Positions 61,224 through 64,000 of a DNA stretch of 64,000 bases are shown in pieces. Below the pieces are notes generated by a model that saw nothing but the letters and a program-made list of their open reading frames with translations, searched no databases and had not been told where the DNA came from. Position numbers and translations under genes: made by a program. The stretch comes from Fibrobacter succinogenes (GTDB lineage: Bacteria > Fibrobacterota > Fibrobacteria > Fibrobacterales > Fibrobacteraceae): assembly GCA_902762305.1 (NCBI GenBank), contig CACWNW010000007.1:1-64000 (forward strand), in the 5' to 3' direction. The stretch's first letter is position 1. Each line of letters begins with the position of its first letter.

Positions 61224-61763
61224 ATGCGGTTCATGCTGTTACTCGTAACCCTCTTGACAGCATTAGCCTTTGCGGAAAGCCCCGCAAAGGCTGATTCTAT
61301 TGCTGCCGGAGACGAAAAAGCCGAAACCGAAGACGGGATTCCCTGGAACCGCGACAGGTTCGACCCGAGCCGCCTGGTACGGCACGACACGTTCGACCCC
61401 GCGCTGAAAGTAGCCTACTCGTACTCCATCAGCTTCCTATCGACCCCCTACGGCAGCATCAGCCAGAACAGTTTTCTCGCGCACCTCGCCTACGAATTCA
61501 CGCCTGACCTGCACCTGTATGCGGATCTGGGCCTGTGGATGCCGTTCCATTCCACCTTCAAGGCGGGCCCGCTCAGCAAGGAAGACATCCGGCAGGGCCG
61601 CCCGCAGTTCGTGCTTCCAGCACTCGCGCTGGAATACAAGCCCACCGAGAACAGTTACCTGCGGCTCCTTCTCGTAAACGAGAGCGACGCGTTCAAGGCG
61701 TATGGTCCGCACCGCCTGTACGGTCCGTGCTCGCCGTGGCGCGAAACCATCTGGTGCAGGTAA
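61224..61763 (+). CDS. Exported beta-barrel-like protein, function unknown
   Basis: A 179-residue protein with signal peptide (LVTLLTALAFA) and an alternating aromatic/polar middle (VAYSYSISFLSTPYGS, LHLYADLGLWMPF) consistent with a small outer-membrane barrel. It has no recognised family. No ribosome binding site; TGCTATATT ends exactly 6 bases before the ATG (leaderless type). Confidence 0.7.
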   Translation: MRFMLLLVTLLTALAFAESPAKADSIAAGDEKAETEDGIPWNRDRFDPSRLVRHDTFDPALKVAYSYSISFLSTPYGSISQNSFLAHLAYEFTPDLHLYADLGLWMPFHSTFKAGPLSKEDIRQGRPQFVLPALALEYKPTENSYLRLLLVNESDAFKAYGPHRLYGPCSPWRETIWCR

Positions 61764-61791
61764 AATTTTTTTCTAAATTTGGCGATAGAAA

Positions 61792-62226
61792 ATGTACAGG
61801 AAATTCGCCAAGGCAATCCGTTACACACTCTTCGCAGGGTCCGTATGCGCGGCCCCCCTCTTGCTAGGCTGCGAAGAGGAAAAAACGGCCCCGGTGGAAC
61901 AGATTGTACGCTCGTACAAGGGCGACGTAGAAGTGCTGAACAGCTGCGGCGAACCGGGTGCAGCGGCAAAAATGCGTTCGTTCCTCCGCAAGAACGGCTT
62001 TGACGTGGTGAGTTTCCGCAACGATGTACTGCAGAACTACGACGAGACCATCGTGGTGCTCCGCAACCCGGAATGGGAAGGGGCACAGGCGCTGGCAAAG
62101 ACGCTACGGACGAAGAACGTCCTCACCGTGGTGAGCAAGCGGTCGTACGTAGATGCTGCCGTATACATCGGCAAGGATTTTAAACAAATCATAGAACCCG
62201 ATCAGGGAGAAACAAATGACGATTAA
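61792..62226 (+). CDS. LytR C-terminal-domain lipoprotein
   Basis: A 144-residue lipoprotein with lipobox LLLGC. The region DVEVLNSCGEPGAAAKMRSF and NGFDVVSFRNDV, then ETIVVLRN and VLTVVSKR, match the LytR_C domain (PF13399), found at the end of cell-wall polymer ligases. Here it stands alone, without the ligase. It overlaps rsfS by 11 bases, so it belongs to the rsfS-argS operon. Confidence 0.75.
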   Translation: MYRKFAKAIRYTLFAGSVCAAPLLLGCEEEKTAPVEQIVRSYKGDVEVLNSCGEPGAAAKMRSFLRKNGFDVVSFRNDVLQNYDETIVVLRNPEWEGAQALAKTLRTKNVLTVVSKRSYVDAAVYIGKDFKQIIEPDQGETNDD

Positions 62227-62632
62227 GAAGCAAGACCTGCCAGAGTCCGTAACCATCGGCGCAAGCATCCTGTTCGAGCTGCGCGCCCAGAACGTGCAGC
62301 TGATTGACCTGCGCGGCATCAAGGACGTGACCGACTACTTCCTCGTGGCCACCTGCGAGAGCGAAGCCCAGATGCAGGCCATTCTGAACGAACTCCGCAA
62401 GGAATTCAAGGCGAACAAGCTCCCCTCCGTGGGCGTGGAATACAAGGAAGGCGTGCGCTGGGCAGTGTTCGACGCCGGATTAGACCTGATGGTCCACCTG
62501 TTCGAAGAAGAAAAGCGTAACGAGATTTCGCTCGACCGCCTGTACGCCGACGGCAAGATCGTGGAACTCGACGAAAACGACTTTGTGAAGAAGACCTCCA
62601 AGAAGAAGAGCAGTGAAGATGAACTCGTTTGA
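62216..62632 (+). CDS. rsfS: Ribosomal silencing factor RsfS
   Basis: A 138-residue member of the Iojap/RsfS family, which binds ribosomal protein L14 and stops subunit joining during starvation. It shows DLRGIKDVTDYFLVATCESE, the VEYKEGVRWAVFDAGLDLMVH core and a C-terminal Lys/Ser-rich extension. GGGAG precedes the ATG. Overlaps both neighbours. Confidence 0.94.
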   Translation: MTIKKQDLPESVTIGASILFELRAQNVQLIDLRGIKDVTDYFLVATCESEAQMQAILNELRKEFKANKLPSVGVEYKEGVRWAVFDAGLDLMVHLFEEEKRNEISLDRLYADGKIVELDENDFVKKTSKKKSSEDELV

Positions 62633-64000
62633 GCAAGAAATCGCAGAGGCGCTCGCCGCCACCGGTTCCTTCGAGAAGGAAGCCGCATTGAAGCTTATCT
62701 CCGTGCCGCCTGACACCAGCCACGGCAACTTCACCATCCCGTGTTTCTCGCTCGCGAAGGTAATGCGCAAGGCCCCGAAGATGATTGCGGAAGACCTCGC
62801 CGCCCAGGTGAAGCTCCCCGCAGGTCTCTCGAAGGTCGAAGCCGTGAACGGATACCTGAACTTCTTTATCGACCGCGGATTCCTCGCGAAGTCCACGCTC
62901 GAAGAAATCGCCGCGAAGGGCTTGGAATATGGACACGCGGCCCCGAACGGAAAGGTGGTCTGCATCGACTTCAGTTCCCCGAACATCGGCAAGGAACTCG
63001 CCTTTCACCACCTGCGCTCCACGATGATCGGAAACGCGCTTTCCCGCATCTACAAGGCCGCCGGCTACAAGGTGGAACGCATCAACCACCTGGGCGACTG
63101 GGGTACCGCATTCGGCAAGCTCATCGTGATGTACCTGCGTGAAAACCGCCCCACCGACGACGCCACGCTCGATAGCCTCACCGTGAAGGAACTAAACATC
63201 CTTTATGCCGCCTTCTCCAAGGCGAGCAAGGAAGAGCCGGGCCTCGAAGACGAAGCACGCGCCGCATTCACTAAACTGGAACAGGGTGACGAATTCTACC
63301 GCAAACTCTGGACCGCCTTCCGCGCCGCAACGCTCAAGGAACTCATGCGCATCTACGACATGATGGGCGTGGGCTTCGACCACTACACCGGCGAATCCTT
63401 CTTCGAAGACAAGATTCCGGCCATCCTCGACGAACTCCGCGAAAAGAACCTGATGGTCAAGAGCCAGGATTTGGACGTGGTGATGCTCGACGAATTCGAC
63501 CTGAACCCCTGCCTTATCCGCAAGAGCGACGGTTCTACCTTGTACGCAACCCGCGACCTCGCTGCCGCCTGCTACCGCAAGAAAGAATACAACTTCGACA
63601 AGTGCCTTTACGTGGTGGACCTCGGACAGGCTCTGCACTTCAAGCAGGTGTTCCACGTGCTCAAAAAGATGGGCCGCGAATGGTACAAGGACATGTACCA
63701 CATTCCGTTCGGCGTGATTCTGCAGCTGGTGGACGGCAAGTGGGAAAAGGGCAAGACCCGTACGGGTACCGCAAGCCTGCTTCGCGACGTGATTGAAGCC
63801 GCCCAGAAGAAGATTCTCGAATTCATCGACGAGAAGAATCCGAACCTCGAAAACAAGGAACTCATCGCACGCCAGATCGGCATTAGTGCCCTCACCTTCA
63901 ACGACCTCAAGAACAGCCGCCTGAAGGACGTGCGCTTTGACTGGGATGCCGTGATGAGTTTCGAAGGCGATACCGGTCCGTATGTTCAGAACGCCCACGT
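62620..64000 (+). CDS. argS: Arginine-tRNA ligase, 3' end cut by window
   Basis: Class I aminoacyl-tRNA synthetase; about 460 residues visible of roughly 560-590. The N-terminal Arg-tRNA-synt-N domain is followed by DFSSPNIGKELAFHHLRST, which holds the HIGH-like motif. GKTRTGT takes the place of the KMSKS loop; TxGP in FEGDTGPYVQ lies near the end of the window. The start overlaps the rsfS coding region by 13 bases. Confidence 0.95.

Overview
The window looks like chromosomal DNA of a Fibrobacter-type bacterium (phylum Fibrobacterota). The reasons are a FISUMP-domain surface lipoprotein, a TIGR02147-family protein (both families were named from Fibrobacter succinogenes), many lipoproteins with a Ser-rich tether after the lipidated cysteine, a GH94 disaccharide phosphorylase, a GTP-type PEP carboxykinase and a double-length UvrA. 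No prophage, transposase or CRISPR array was seen. All four tRNA genes lack an encoded CCA end.

Layout. 1-5758: carbon storage and gluconeogenesis (pckG, glgC), then about 900 bases of stacked repeats, a lipoprotein and a sugar nucleotidyltransferase. 5926-11154: tRNA-Lys, a FISUMP lipoprotein overlapping a Xer-type recombinase, a possible small RNA, a DUF2314 protein and an AgmX/TonB-C-like lipoprotein. 11351-21238 (minus strand): a disrupted GH94 phosphorylase, a PadR regulator with a clear operator, a GerW-like protein, an endonuclease-III-like Fe-S protein, psd, dtd, an asparaginase and a membrane zinc peptidase. 21298-25619 (plus): a TIGR02147 protein coupled to a DUF2341 lipoprotein, then ychF. 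25754-35729 (minus): an FGE-fold exported protein, uvrA, and a COG0523 GTPase next to a Fur-family regulator. 35974-47179: a histidine-phosphatase lipoprotein on a repeat stalk, tRNA-Ala, an envelope protein pair, a TPR lipoprotein/kinase/sigma-54-activator operon, a degenerate NUDIX protein, and a membrane-anchored solute-binding protein paired with a diguanylate cyclase. 47232-55902: tRNA-Pro and many exported proteins, including a tyrosine phosphatase broken at a T8 tract. 55950-64000: miaB, a SPOR protein, tRNA-Leu, panD, a flotillin, rsfS and argS (cut by the window end).

How the genes work together. The gene order suggests several small signalling modules: TPR lipoprotein to kinase to sigma-54 activator, solute-binding protein to c-di-GMP, and TIGR02147 protein to lipoprotein. 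The rest is housekeeping (tRNA modification, translation, DNA repair, phospholipid and pantothenate synthesis) mixed with poorly described envelope proteins.

The most notable non-gene signals are four. First, a recurring TATATT-N6-ATG arrangement without a ribosome binding site suggests leaderless mRNAs. Second, a hairpin repeat family keeps a bulged C while its outer stem changes. Third, two arrays of three long hairpins share an architecture but not a stem sequence. Fourth, 7-bp tandem arrays lie against gene ends.
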